Of a stretch of DNA of 64,000 nucleotides, positions 16,393-25,227 are shown piece by piece. Made by a program: the position numbers and the translations under genes. The notes below the pieces were generated by a model. It searched no databases. It worked only from the letters and a program-made list of their open reading frames with translations, and was not told the DNA's origin. The DNA comes from Paenibacillus sp. KS-LC4. Its GTDB lineage: Bacteria; Bacillota; Bacilli; Paenibacillales; Paenibacillaceae. The stretch covers positions 875,501-939,500 of the forward strand of contig NZ_CP145905.1 of NCBI RefSeq assembly GCF_036894955.1, read 5' to 3'. How positions within the stretch are numbered: position 1 is the stretch's first letter; every line of letters begins with the position of its first letter.

Positions 16393-17559
16393 ATGGAGGA
16401 ACGGGCATATTATGCTGCATTGAAAAAAGAAATGAAAGCCGCCGCGCTCAGCCTTGGCATCGACAAAATAGGCATCGCCTCTGCCGATCCGTTCATCACC
16501 TTGAAGCAACGGCTGATTTCGCACCGCGAGCTGGGCTATGAATCTGGATTCGAAGAGCCGGATATTGATAAGCGTACCAATCCGGCGCTGTTGTTTGACC
16601 AGCCCCAGTCGATTATCGCCATTGCGATCGCTTACCCATCCAAGCTCCATCGGCCTCCTCAATCGGAGCCGGGAGCCAGAAGAGGCATTTTGTCCCGTTC
16701 AGCTTGGGGAGAGGACTACCATAAGGTGCTGCGCAATAGACTAGGGCGGCTTGAAGCTTGGCTTTCAGAGCGTGTACCGGGCTTTCGCGCTGAAAGCATG
16801 GTCGATACTGGGGCTTTATCGGATCGAGCCGTTGCCGAGCGGGCAGGACTAGGCTGGAGCGCCAAAAACTGCTCGATATTGTCCGAGGACCTTGGCTCGT
16901 GGATCTACCTTGGGGAAATGATTACAAATTTGCCGCTGGAGCCGGATGAGTCCGTGACTGATGGCTGCGGCGAATGCACGAAATGCATTGACGCTTGCCC
17001 GACGGACGCGCTCGTTGGTCCTGGTCAGCTTAATTCGAGCCGCTGTATTTCATTTATTACGCAAACGAAAGGTTTTGTAGAAGACGGCTACATGCGAAAA
17101 ATCGGCAATCGTCTGTACGGCTGCGATACTTGCCAGACCGTATGTCCAGTAAATCGAGGCAAAAACTGGACGCATCAGCCGGAGCTCCAGCCCGATCATG
17201 AGCTGGTTAAGCCGCTGCTTACACCATTGCTGACAATGGGCAATAAAGAATTTCAACGTCTATATGCGAGCAGTTCTTCTGCTTGGCGGGGGAAAAAGCC
17301 GATTCAGCGCAATGCGGTTATTGCGCTGGGCAATTTTAAGGAGCGGAGCGCAGTGCCGGATCTCATTCAAGTGCTGCGGCACGATGTGCGCCCGGTTATG
17401 CGGGGAACCGCGGCATGGTCACTGGGCCGTATCGGCGGCGCAGAAGCAGAGGAAGCGATTCAGCAGGCATTACTGCAAGAAGCGGATGATGACGCGCGGC
17501 GCTATATGGAGCAGGCGATACTGTCACTAACAGAAGGTGTCGATACAGCACCTCGTTAA
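16393..17559 (+). CDS. queG: Epoxyqueuosine reductase
   Basis: A 388-residue iron-sulfur and cobalamin enzyme that converts epoxyqueuosine to queuosine in tRNA, the last step of queuosine synthesis. The N-terminal QueG domain is followed by two [4Fe-4S] motifs, CGECTKCIDACP and CDTCQTVCPVN. The C-terminal part (about 290-385) has HEAT-like repeats (AVIALGNF, RGTAAWSLGRIGG), as usual for QueG. Start ATG 16393 has GGGAGGTGAA directly upstream; a GTG 15 bases before is less likely. Confidence 0.95.
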   Translation: MEERAYYAALKKEMKAAALSLGIDKIGIASADPFITLKQRLISHRELGYESGFEEPDIDKRTNPALLFDQPQSIIAIAIAYPSKLHRPPQSEPGARRGILSRSAWGEDYHKVLRNRLGRLEAWLSERVPGFRAESMVDTGALSDRAVAERAGLGWSAKNCSILSEDLGSWIYLGEMITNLPLEPDESVTDGCGECTKCIDACPTDALVGPGQLNSSRCISFITQTKGFVEDGYMRKIGNRLYGCDTCQTVCPVNRGKNWTHQPELQPDHELVKPLLTPLLTMGNKEFQRLYASSSSAWRGKKPIQRNAVIALGNFKERSAVPDLIQVLRHDVRPVMRGTAAWSLGRIGGAEAEEAIQQALLQEADDDARRYMEQAILSLTEGVDTAPR

Positions 17560-17560
17560 T

Positions 17561-17591
17561 CCAGCAGCAGCCTGCACTTGCCGGCTGCTGG
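17561..17591 (+). terminator. Hairpin after queG
   Basis: CCAGCAGC pairs with GCTGCTGG (17584-17591). No T-run follows, so termination is doubtful. Confidence 0.35.
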
Positions 17592-17704
17592 AATTGGGAA
17601 AGTCATTTGCGCTTCCAACGTTTGCGAATGTCAGGTTTACATGCTATTATAGGGGTCATTGTAGACAAGTTTAAGTCGGGAAAGGGTCAGGTGATTTGCT
17701 TTTT

Positions 17705-17944
17705 ATGTGGAGTTACATTATTCCGATTGTGACATTAATCGTGGGGGCAGTCGGTGGATTTTTTATCGGCGTATTCTATTTACGCAAACAGCTAGAGAAA
17801 ATGCAGAGCGATCCAGAGATGATTCAAAAAATGGCAAAACAAATGGGCTATAATCTGAACAAGCAGCAGATGACTCGTGCCCAAAACATGATGAAAAACC
17901 AGCACCAGAATATGAACAAAAATCAGAAGATGCCGCGCAGATAA
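17705..17944 (+). CDS. yneF: UPF0154 family membrane protein YneF
   Basis: A 79-residue protein with one N-terminal membrane helix (about 5-25, ending GGFFIGVFYLRKQL) and a cytoplasmic segment with SDPEMIQKMAKQMGYNLN, the signature of the UPF0154/YneF family. The C-terminal tail is rich in Asn, Gln, Met and Lys and is lengthened relative to typical family members. ATG 17705 is chosen because AGGTGA lies 11 bases upstream; a TTG nine bases earlier would be too close to that site. Function is unknown. Confidence 0.85.
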   Translation: MWSYIIPIVTLIVGAVGGFFIGVFYLRKQLEKMQSDPEMIQKMAKQMGYNLNKQQMTRAQNMMKNQHQNMNKNQKMPRR

Positions 17945-17983
17945 AGGCATAAGCTTCTGATTGGCGAAAAGAGGGTGGTCCGC

Positions 17984-18577
17984 ATGGCGGGAAAGAAAGA
18001 TTACGTCAACTCTAAAGTCAGTCAGAACCGGGAGCAGATCGAATTTCATGTGAAGGAAATTTTGAAGCTCGTGGGCGAGAATGTGGAAAGGGAAGGGCTG
18101 CTGGAGACGCCTGCACGCGTCACCCGCATGTATGAAGAAATTTTTGCAGGCTATGAGGTTGATCCGAGCGAGGTGCTAGGCGTTACGTTCGATGAACAGC
18201 ATGAAGAGCTGGTTATTGTAAAAGATATTATTTATTACAGCCAGTGCGAGCATCATATGGCGCCATTTTTCGGCAAAGCACATATTGGTTATATTCCAAG
18301 CGGCAAAATTGCCGGCCTCAGTAAGCTCGCTCGCCTAGTAGAAGCTGTTACAAGGCGCTTGCAAGTACAGGAGCGGATAACGAGCCAAATCGCAGATATT
18401 TTAGACAAGGAATTGCAGCCGCATGGCGTTATGGTCGTCGTTGAGGGCGAGCATTTGTGCATGTGCTCCCGCGGGGTGAAGAAGCCTGGCAGCATGACGG
18501 TGACGTCGGCTGTGCGCGGCGAGTTCCGTTCTAATCCGGCTTTACGTTCCGAATTTTTAGCCTTGCTCAAGTCCTAA
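17984..18577 (+). CDS. folE: GTP cyclohydrolase I
   Basis: A 197-residue enzyme converting GTP to 7,8-dihydroneopterin triphosphate, the entry step for folate and also queuosine synthesis. Zinc ligands are visible: Cys88 and His91 in [10 protein letters not shown] and Cys159 in [10 protein letters not shown]. The GRVQVQER-like motif (RLQVQERIT) and KIAGLSKL are present. ATG 17984 with GAGGGTGG upstream is the start. Location near queG is compatible with a shared pterin/queuosine precursor supply. Confidence 0.96.
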   Translation: MAGKKDYVNSKVSQNREQIEFHVKEILKLVGENVEREGLLETPARVTRMYEEIFAGYEVDPSEVLGVTFDEQHEELVIVKDIIYYSQCEHHMAPFFGKAHIGYIPSGKIAGLSKLARLVEAVTRRLQVQERITSQIADILDKELQPHGVMVVVEGEHLCMCSRGVKKPGSMTVTSAVRGEFRSNPALRSEFLALLKS

Positions 18578-18606
18578 TTTTTACGTAGTAGCTATTGGAT
18601 AAGGGA

Positions 18607-18661
18607 GACCGCTCCACAAGCTAGTGTGCATCATGCACCAGCTTGTGGAGCGGTCTTTTTT
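18607..18661 (+). terminator. Terminator of folE
   Basis: A 16-bp perfect stem (18607-18622 with 18640-18655) is followed by six Ts. Confidence 0.9.
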
Positions 18662-18662
18662 G

Positions 18663-18708
18663 AAATATAAGAATTTATAAGTTTCACACTTATACTCCGC
18701 TTATATTT
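18663..18708. repeat. Nested palindromic repeat element, copy 2 (complete)
   Basis: The 46-base element has outer arms AAATATAAG / CTTATATTT (18663-18671, 18700-18708) and inner arms TATAAG / CTTATA (18676-18681, 18689-18694) around the centre TTTCACA. The same layout recurs at 47736 and, half conserved, at 15102. Confidence 0.75.
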
Positions 18709-18763
18709 CTAGGGCAAAGCTCTTCGCACGTCCTAGTAGGACGATGAAATCGTTTTTGCTTGT

Positions 18764-18952
18764 ATGTCAAGTAAGACGAGCAGTGAACTGAAAGCGCCTT
18801 CAATTCTGAAGCTGTTTGAACGATTCTCCTCGAAAAAGGAAGGACTTAAGTAGGGGTTGTACGAAAAAAACGCCAAAAAAGTCATTAAAGTGACAGTAAA
18901 GAAGTCATTTAAAGGACTAGTGCCACCTGAATTTAATCCTATAAAATGGTAA
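18764..18952 (+). other. Short open frame with an in-frame stop, doubtful
   Basis: In the 370-base gap upstream of the GH9 gene, one frame reads 29 codons from ATG 18764, a TAG at 18851, then 32 more codons to TAA 18950. Both parts are Lys-rich and read like natural protein (ILKLFERFSSKKEG; VIKVTVKKSFKGLVPPEF). No ribosome site precedes it. It could be a decayed gene or chance. The rest of the gap holds the cellulase promoter, with a TATAAA box near 18940 and one near-cre sequence near 18744. Confidence 0.25.
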
Positions 18953-19077
18953 TAGACCCTCATATTCGTTTTTACAGTGGGGAGGGCGACGGAATAGGAG
19001 CAGAAGGGAGGAGAGAACAAGGACAAGGGCAAATACGAAGCGGATGGCAGTGAAAATGATGAGAGGAGTTGTTGGTT

Positions 19078-21648
19078 TTGAGTAAAAACCGCAAAATGCG
19101 GATCAAATGGATGCTCGTTCAGACACTTGCAATCGCACTGCTATTAGGCAGTTTGCCATTGCAGCCAGTCTCGAGCGTTCAGGCGGCAGGCAATTATAAT
19201 TATGCCGAGGCGTTGCAGAAAGCGATTTATTTTTATGAAGCGCAGCGTTCGGGGGTCCTTCCTGAAACGAACCGTGTCGAATGGCGGGGCGATTCCGGTT
19301 TGCTCGACGGAGCTGATAATGGCGTCGATTTGACAGGCGGCTGGTATGATGCTGGGGACCATGTGAAATTTGGGCTTCCGATGGCTTTTTCAGCAACTAT
19401 GCTGGCTTGGTCGGTTTATGAATATAAGGAAGGCTATGAGCAGGCTGGCCAATTGAACGAAATTTTGGACAATTTGAAATGGGCCACCGATTATTTTGTT
19501 AAAGCGCACACAGCGCCTAATGAGCTTTGGGGGCAGGTTGGAGGCGGCAACATAGATCATGCTTGGTGGGGACCTGCGGAAGTGATGCAAATGGCGCGTC
19601 CTTCTTTCAAAATCACGGAAACATGCCGTGGCTCGGACCTGGCAGGAGAGACGGCGGCGGCGCTCGCTTCCTCCTCTATCGTGTTTAAAGAATCAGATCC
19701 AGCCTATTCCGCACTGTTGCTCAAGCATGCGAAGGAGCTTTATAGCTTTGCAGACAACTTCCGGGGCAAATATTCGGATTGCATTACCGATGTTGCTTCC
19801 TTCTACAATTCGTGGAGCGGTTATATGGATGAGCTGACTTGGGCCGCAACCTGGCTGTATATGGCAACAGAGGATAACACCTATTTGAATAAAGCGATTC
19901 AATCAGCTTATGACTGGGACAAGGACAGCTCAAGCAACTCTTGGGCTTACAAATGGACAATCGGCTGGGATGACAAACGTTATGGCGCCCAATTGCTCCT
20001 CGCCCGGATTACATCAGAGCTTGGAAGGCCGGAGGCCAGTGATTTTATCGCCTCGACTGAGCGCAATTTGAACTATTGGACCGTTGGTACTAACGGATCG
20101 CGAATTACGTATTCGCCTGGCGGCTTGGCATGGCTGGATGCATGGGGCTCCCTGCGTTATGCGGCTAATGCTTCTTTCCTGGCATTTGTATATTCCGATT
20201 TTGTAGCGGACCCGGTCAAAAAAGCGCGCTATAACGATTTTGCCGTTAGCCAGATTAAATATATGCTAGGCGACAATCCGCGCAACAGCAGCTACGTAGT
20301 CGGTTATGGCGTCAATGCACCGGAGCACCCGCATCATCGTACGTCACACGGCTCATGGTCAGATAGCTCGGGCAATCCAACCTCGCATCGTCATATCCTT
20401 TATGGCGCATTGGTAGGGGGGCCTAATGCTTCGGATCAATATACGGATTCTATTGATGACTATGTGAGCAACGAAGTAGCGACGGACTACAATGCAGGCT
20501 TTACGGCTTCACTTGCAAAAATGAATTTGCTGTATGGTGCAGGCCAACAGCCGCTTGCGAACTTCCCGCCAGCTGAAACGAAGGAAGATGAAATGTTTGT
20601 AGAAGCGCAAGTAAGCCAGTCCAGCTCCAATTTTACTGAAATTAAAGCATTCATAAATAATAAATCGGCATGGCCTGCTCGTATGGGAGACAAATTATCC
20701 TTCCGCTACTTCCTTGATTTAAGTGAGGTATATGCGGCCGGCTACACTGCAGCTAACGTAAGTGTTACTGCCAACTATAATCAAGGCGCAACGGTTAGCT
20801 TGAAGCCGTTTGACGAGGCAAACCATATTTATTATGTACTGGCAGACTTTACAGGCACGAAAATCTATCCAGGCGGACAACCGCATTTCCGCAAGGAAAT
20901 TCAAATCCGTATTTCCGCTCCTCAAGGAGCATGGAATCCGGCTAATGATTATTCGTATGCAGGGCTTTCATCAAGCCAGGCAGTAAAGACAGCTAAAATT
21001 CCGGTGTACGATGCTGGAGCGCTCGTGTTCGGTCAGACGCCGGCTGGAGGCGGTGTAACACCAACTCCAACGCCTTCTGCTACACCAACGCCGACACCAA
21101 CACCAACAACAACGCCGAGTCCTACACCGACACCGTCGACGACGCCAACGCCGACACCAACAGTGACGCCAAGTCCAACGCCAACTCCGGCAGGCGGCTT
21201 GAAGGTGCAATACCGTGCAGCGGATACGAATGCTACGAACAATGCGATGATGCCGCAGTTTGAAATTTTCAACAACGGTTCAAGCGCTGTAGCTTTGAAT
21301 ACGCTTAAGCTTCGCTATTACTTCACAGCTGATGGCACGCAGTCGCATCAGTTCTGGAGCGATTATGCACAAGTAGGCAGCAGCAATGTGCAGGGTGCTT
21401 TCGTGACCATGAGCTCGCAAGCAGCAACGGCAGATACGTATTTGGAGCTCAGCTTCACTGCAGCAGCAGGCTCCATTAGTGCAGGTGGCAGCAGTGGGCT
21501 AATTCAAGGCCGTATTTCCAAAACAGACTGGTCGAATCTGAACGAGGCGAATGATTATTCGTTCGATGCAACAAAAACAACATTCGTCGATTGGAGCAAG
21601 GTGACGCTTTACCAGAATGGAACACTCGTATGGGGAATCGAACCATAA
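19078..21648 (+). CDS. Secreted GH9 endoglucanase with two CBM3 modules
   Basis: A large secreted cellulase of about 856 residues. A signal peptide (basic start, hydrophobic core, cleavage near VQAAG) is followed by a GH9 catalytic domain (about 40-455): the WYDAGDHVKF motif holds the catalytic Asp pair, HHRTSHGSW a substrate-binding His, and NEVATDYNAGF the catalytic Glu. Next come a CBM3c-like module (about 490-645), a Thr-Pro linker encoded at 21049-21195, and a C-terminal CBM3 (about 710-856). This is the layout of processive endoglucanases. The TTG at 19078 is chosen because GAGGAG lies nine bases upstream. It is in operon-like tandem with the GH48 gene. Confidence 0.93.
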   Translation: MSKNRKMRIKWMLVQTLAIALLLGSLPLQPVSSVQAAGNYNYAEALQKAIYFYEAQRSGVLPETNRVEWRGDSGLLDGADNGVDLTGGWYDAGDHVKFGLPMAFSATMLAWSVYEYKEGYEQAGQLNEILDNLKWATDYFVKAHTAPNELWGQVGGGNIDHAWWGPAEVMQMARPSFKITETCRGSDLAGETAAALASSSIVFKESDPAYSALLLKHAKELYSFADNFRGKYSDCITDVASFYNSWSGYMDELTWAATWLYMATEDNTYLNKAIQSAYDWDKDSSSNSWAYKWTIGWDDKRYGAQLLLARITSELGRPEASDFIASTERNLNYWTVGTNGSRITYSPGGLAWLDAWGSLRYAANASFLAFVYSDFVADPVKKARYNDFAVSQIKYMLGDNPRNSSYVVGYGVNAPEHPHHRTSHGSWSDSSGNPTSHRHILYGALVGGPNASDQYTDSIDDYVSNEVATDYNAGFTASLAKMNLLYGAGQQPLANFPPAETKEDEMFVEAQVSQSSSNFTEIKAFINNKSAWPARMGDKLSFRYFLDLSEVYAAGYTAANVSVTANYNQGATVSLKPFDEANHIYYVLADFTGTKIYPGGQPHFRKEIQIRISAPQGAWNPANDYSYAGLSSSQAVKTAKIPVYDAGALVFGQTPAGGGVTPTPTPSATPTPTPTPTTTPSPTPTPSTTPTPTPTVTPSPTPTPAGGLKVQYRAADTNATNNAMMPQFEIFNNGSSAVALNTLKLRYYFTADGTQSHQFWSDYAQVGSSNVQGAFVTMSSQAATADTYLELSFTAAAGSISAGGSSGLIQGRISKTDWSNLNEANDYSFDATKTTFVDWSKVTLYQNGTLVWGIEP

Positions 21649-21692
21649 TAGCAGTCGCAAGTCGTTATTCCAAATTGGGGAGGTAAAATGAA

Positions 21693-24600
21693 ATGAAACC
21701 GATTTTCACATTGAAAGCTTCGAAAAAGGTGACGGGACTCGTCTTGTCTACAACGCTGCTCGTTACGCTGTCCACCGGACTTTGGGGATCTACTCCAAAA
21801 GTATCCGTAGCTGCTGCGGCAGCAGTCAGCATGGAGGAGTCGCGCTTCCTGCAAATGTACGACCAAATCAAAAATCCGTCGAACGGTTATTTTTCACCGG
21901 AAGGCATCCCTTATCACTCCATTGAAACGCTAGTTAGCGAAGCGCCGGATTACGGTCATATGGGTACTTCAGAGGCTTACAGCTACTGGCTGTGGCTGGA
22001 GACACTATATGGTCACTACACGCAGGACTGGAGCCATTTGGAAGCGGCCTGGGACAATATGGAGAAGTACATCATTCCGGTTAATGAAGGAGACGGCAAG
22101 GAAGAACAGCCAACAATGAGCTACTACAATCCGAATAGCCCAGCGACGTATGCGGATGAAAAGCCGTTCCCGGATCAATATCCGGTGCAGCTTTCCGGCA
22201 AATATACAGCGGGAAAAGACCCGCTTGATGCCGAGCTGAAGGCGACGTACGGCAACAACCAGACTTATTTGATGCATTGGCTGATTGACGTTGATAATTG
22301 GTACAATTATGGAAATCTTCTTAATCCGAATCATACGTCTACTTACGTCAATACGTTCCAGCGCGGCGAGCAGGAGTCGGTGTGGGAGGCAATCCCGCAT
22401 CCTTCCCAGGACGATAAAACCTTTGGCAAAACAGGTGAAGGCTTTATGACCCTGTTCACGAAGGAAAATCAGGCGCCTGCGAAGCAGTGGCGCTATACGA
22501 ATGCGACGGATGCGGACGGCCGTGCTGTACAAGTGATGTACTGGGCGAAGGAGCTTGGCTACAACAATCCCGTCTATTTGAATAAAGCGAAAAAGATGGG
22601 CGATTATCTCCGTTACGGTATGTACGATAAATATTTCCAAAAGATAGGAAGTGCAAGCAACGGTGCTCCAACTCCGGGAACGGGCAAAGACTCCAGCTCC
22701 TATTTAATGGCATGGTATACGTCATGGGGCGGCGGCTTGGAGCAAGGTTCTGGAAATTGGGCTTGGCGTATCGGCGCAAGCCACGCGCATCAGGCTTACC
22801 AAAATCCGGTTGCCGCATATGCTCTATCATCACAGGATGGCGGACTTATCCCAGCATCTGCGACGGCGCAGACGGACTGGAATGCATCGCTTAAACGTCA
22901 GCTTGAATTTTATACATGGCTGCAATCGTCTGAAGGCGCAATGGGCGGTGGTGCAACAAACAGCTGGAATGGTCAATACTCCGCTTATCCGGCAGGCGTT
23001 AGCAAATTCTATGGCATGGCTTATGATGAGGCTCCGGTTTATCATGATCCGGATTCGAACACTTGGTTTGGCTTCCAGGTATGGCCGCTTGAGCGTGTAG
23101 CTGAGTTGTATTACATTTTGGCTGAAAATGGCGACCTTAGCTCGGAAAATTTCCAAATGGCTAAAACCGTTATCCAGAAGTGGGTAGCTTGGACGTTGGA
23201 TTATGTATTTGTCGATGAGCGTCCGGTCACGGATGCTGACGGCTACTATTTAAATGCGCAAGGACAGCGTATACTGGGCGGCAGCAATGTGAATGTAGCT
23301 ACTGTAGCTGCACCAGGCGAGTTCTGGATTCCTGGAGGCCAAGAGTGGAGTGGTCAGCCGGATACATGGAATGGATTCGGCTCTTATACAGGCAACCCGA
23401 CCTACCATGCGACTACGCTCAATCCGAGTCAGGACGTTGGCGCGCTCGGCACTTATGTTAAAGCACTCACGTTCTTCGCCGCGGGTACGCAGGCTGAGAC
23501 GGGAAGCCTCACTCCGCTTGGAGCGGAAGCGAAGGAAATGGCTTCCAAGCTTCTTGACACGGCTTGGACCTACAACGATGGCGTTGGTATCGTCACAGAG
23601 GAGCAACGCGCAGATTACAACCGTTTCTTCACGAAGGAAATTTACTTCCCAGGCGGCTGGACGGGTACGTTTGGCCAAGGCAACGCGCTTCCAGGCAGCG
23701 GTGCAGTGGCGTCCGATCCGGCTAAAGGCGGCAATGGCGTCTATATCGGCTATGCTGATTTGCGTCCGTTGATCAAGCAGGACCCGCAATGGTCGTACTT
23801 ATCCAATCTGTATAACACGTCGTGGAACAACACGACGCAAACATGGGATAATGGCGTACCGACGTTTAAATACCACCGTTTCTGGTCTCAGGTAGATATT
23901 GCAACGGCTTATGCTGAGTATGACCGTTTGCTGGGCACAACGTCAGCTCCAACCGTTCCTGGCGCTCCGGCGACACTGACAGGAACAGCTGGAAATGCAC
24001 AGGCCAGCTTGAGCTGGAGCACGACTCCTGGCGCAACAAGCTATAATGTGAAGCGTGCTGCGACAACTGGAGGGCCATACACGACGATTGCGACTGCCGT
24101 TAGCGGCACAAGCTATAGCGACACGAGTGTCACGAATGGCATAACCTACTATTATGTGGTGAGCGCTGTCAATGCAGTAGGCGAATCCGTTAATTCAGTA
24201 CAGGTGTCGGTAACGCCTCAGGCACCGGGCTCGGTCGTACCTGGAGCATTCGTCTTGACGGGAACCGCAGGCAATGCATCAGCGGCACTTTCCTGGACAG
24301 CAGCAAGTGGAGCGGACTTCTATAATGTTGAGCGCTCCTCGGGAGGCGGCGTTTTTGCCCCTGTTGCAACTGGCCTGACAACAACGACGTATACGGATGC
24401 TACGGTTGTGAATGGAACCACTTATACGTACCGAATTGTCGCTGAAAATGCTGCTGGCACAAAGCTTTCCAATACGGTAGCCGTAACGCCTGTCGCGCCA
24501 CCAGTTGGCGGCAATCTTAAGGTCCAGTATAGAGCGGCAGATACGAATGCAACGAACAATGCGATGATGGCGCACTTTAATATTTTGAACGAGGGCACGA

Positions 24601-24965
24601 CTGCGGTGGACTTGAGCACGCTGAAAATCCGCTATTACTTCACGGCCGATGGCACGCAGCAGCATAGCTTCTGGAGTGACTATGCACAAGTGGGCAGCAG
24701 CAATGTGCAGGCCTCCTTCGTGACAATGAGCTCGCCGACTGCAACAGCTGATACGTATTTAGAAATCAGCTTCACAGCCGCAGCAGGCTCCATTGCAGGG
24801 GGCGGATCGAGCGGACTAATTCAGACGCGCGTCTCCAAAAATGATTGGTCCAACTTGAATGAGGCCAATGACTATTCCTTCGATGCGACCAACACCTCGC
24901 TCGTCGATTGGAATAAAGTGACGCTTTACCAAAACGGCACGCTTGTATGGGGCATTGAGCCTTAG
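21693..24965 (+). CDS. Secreted GH48 reducing-end cellobiohydrolase with Fn3 and CBM3
   Basis: A 1090-residue exoglucanase releasing cellobiose from cellulose chain ends. After a signal peptide (cleavage around AAAAAVS) comes a GH48 domain (about 45-745); the start FLQMYDQIKNPSNGYFS and the SEAPDYGHM.TSEA block with its conserved acidic residue are characteristic. Two fibronectin type III modules follow (about 750-845 and 848-935), then a C-terminal CBM3 (about 940-1090) nearly identical to that of the GH9 enzyme. GGGGAGG lies upstream of the ATG. GH9 and GH48 enzymes act synergistically on crystalline cellulose. Confidence 0.94.
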   Translation: MKPIFTLKASKKVTGLVLSTTLLVTLSTGLWGSTPKVSVAAAAAVSMEESRFLQMYDQIKNPSNGYFSPEGIPYHSIETLVSEAPDYGHMGTSEAYSYWLWLETLYGHYTQDWSHLEAAWDNMEKYIIPVNEGDGKEEQPTMSYYNPNSPATYADEKPFPDQYPVQLSGKYTAGKDPLDAELKATYGNNQTYLMHWLIDVDNWYNYGNLLNPNHTSTYVNTFQRGEQESVWEAIPHPSQDDKTFGKTGEGFMTLFTKENQAPAKQWRYTNATDADGRAVQVMYWAKELGYNNPVYLNKAKKMGDYLRYGMYDKYFQKIGSASNGAPTPGTGKDSSSYLMAWYTSWGGGLEQGSGNWAWRIGASHAHQAYQNPVAAYALSSQDGGLIPASATAQTDWNASLKRQLEFYTWLQSSEGAMGGGATNSWNGQYSAYPAGVSKFYGMAYDEAPVYHDPDSNTWFGFQVWPLERVAELYYILAENGDLSSENFQMAKTVIQKWVAWTLDYVFVDERPVTDADGYYLNAQGQRILGGSNVNVATVAAPGEFWIPGGQEWSGQPDTWNGFGSYTGNPTYHATTLNPSQDVGALGTYVKALTFFAAGTQAETGSLTPLGAEAKEMASKLLDTAWTYNDGVGIVTEEQRADYNRFFTKEIYFPGGWTGTFGQGNALPGSGAVASDPAKGGNGVYIGYADLRPLIKQDPQWSYLSNLYNTSWNNTTQTWDNGVPTFKYHRFWSQVDIATAYAEYDRLLGTTSAPTVPGAPATLTGTAGNAQASLSWSTTPGATSYNVKRAATTGGPYTTIATAVSGTSYSDTSVTNGITYYYVVSAVNAVGESVNSVQVSVTPQAPGSVVPGAFVLTGTAGNASAALSWTAASGADFYNVERSSGGGVFAPVATGLTTTTYTDATVVNGTTYTYRIVAENAAGTKLSNTVAVTPVAPPVGGNLKVQYRAADTNATNNAMMAHFNILNEGTTAVDLSTLKIRYYFTADGTQQHSFWSDYAQVGSSNVQASFVTMSSPTATADTYLEISFTAAAGSIAGGGSSGLIQTRVSKNDWSNLNEANDYSFDATNTSLVDWNKVTLYQNGTLVWGIEP

Positions 24966-25011
24966 AAAATACAGCAGTGCGTAGGCAAGCTAGCAGTTAG
25001 AATAAGAGGAA

Positions 25012-25056
25012 GAGGAGCCGTGCTGGGTGAATATGCCTTGCGCGGCCCTCTTTTTC
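25012..25056 (+). terminator. Terminator of the cellulase operon
   Basis: GAGG(A)GCCGTGC pairs with GCGCGGCCCTC with one bulge and is followed by TTTTTC. Confidence 0.7.
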
Positions 25057-25227
25057 TGTATGGGGGAACCTCATTAGAAAAGGAGAAAATATTGTTTTAA
25101 TATCCATAATTTGATAAGATTAAATTGGAAAAGATTTGGAAGGAAGCGATGCATTGTAGCGATAGACGGCTTGTGCGAACCAGGCCGCTGAAATAAACAT
25201 TTCAAAGCGCAAAGGAGGGTGTTAATT

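Noticed and set aside
18744..18758. CcpA (cre) site upstream of the cellulase genes
   Set aside because: Only 13 of 15 consensus positions match and the mismatches fall in the conserved 3' half-site; too weak without expression data.
18733..19032. 99-codon minus-strand frame upstream of the GH9 gene
   Set aside because: No ribosome site and hydrophobic/Ser-rich sequence unlike a natural protein; the plus strand reads better but is itself doubtful.
21049..21195. ACACCAACGCC-type repeats as a regulatory or CRISPR-like repeat
   Set aside because: They encode the Thr-Pro linker of the GH9 cellulase in frame.
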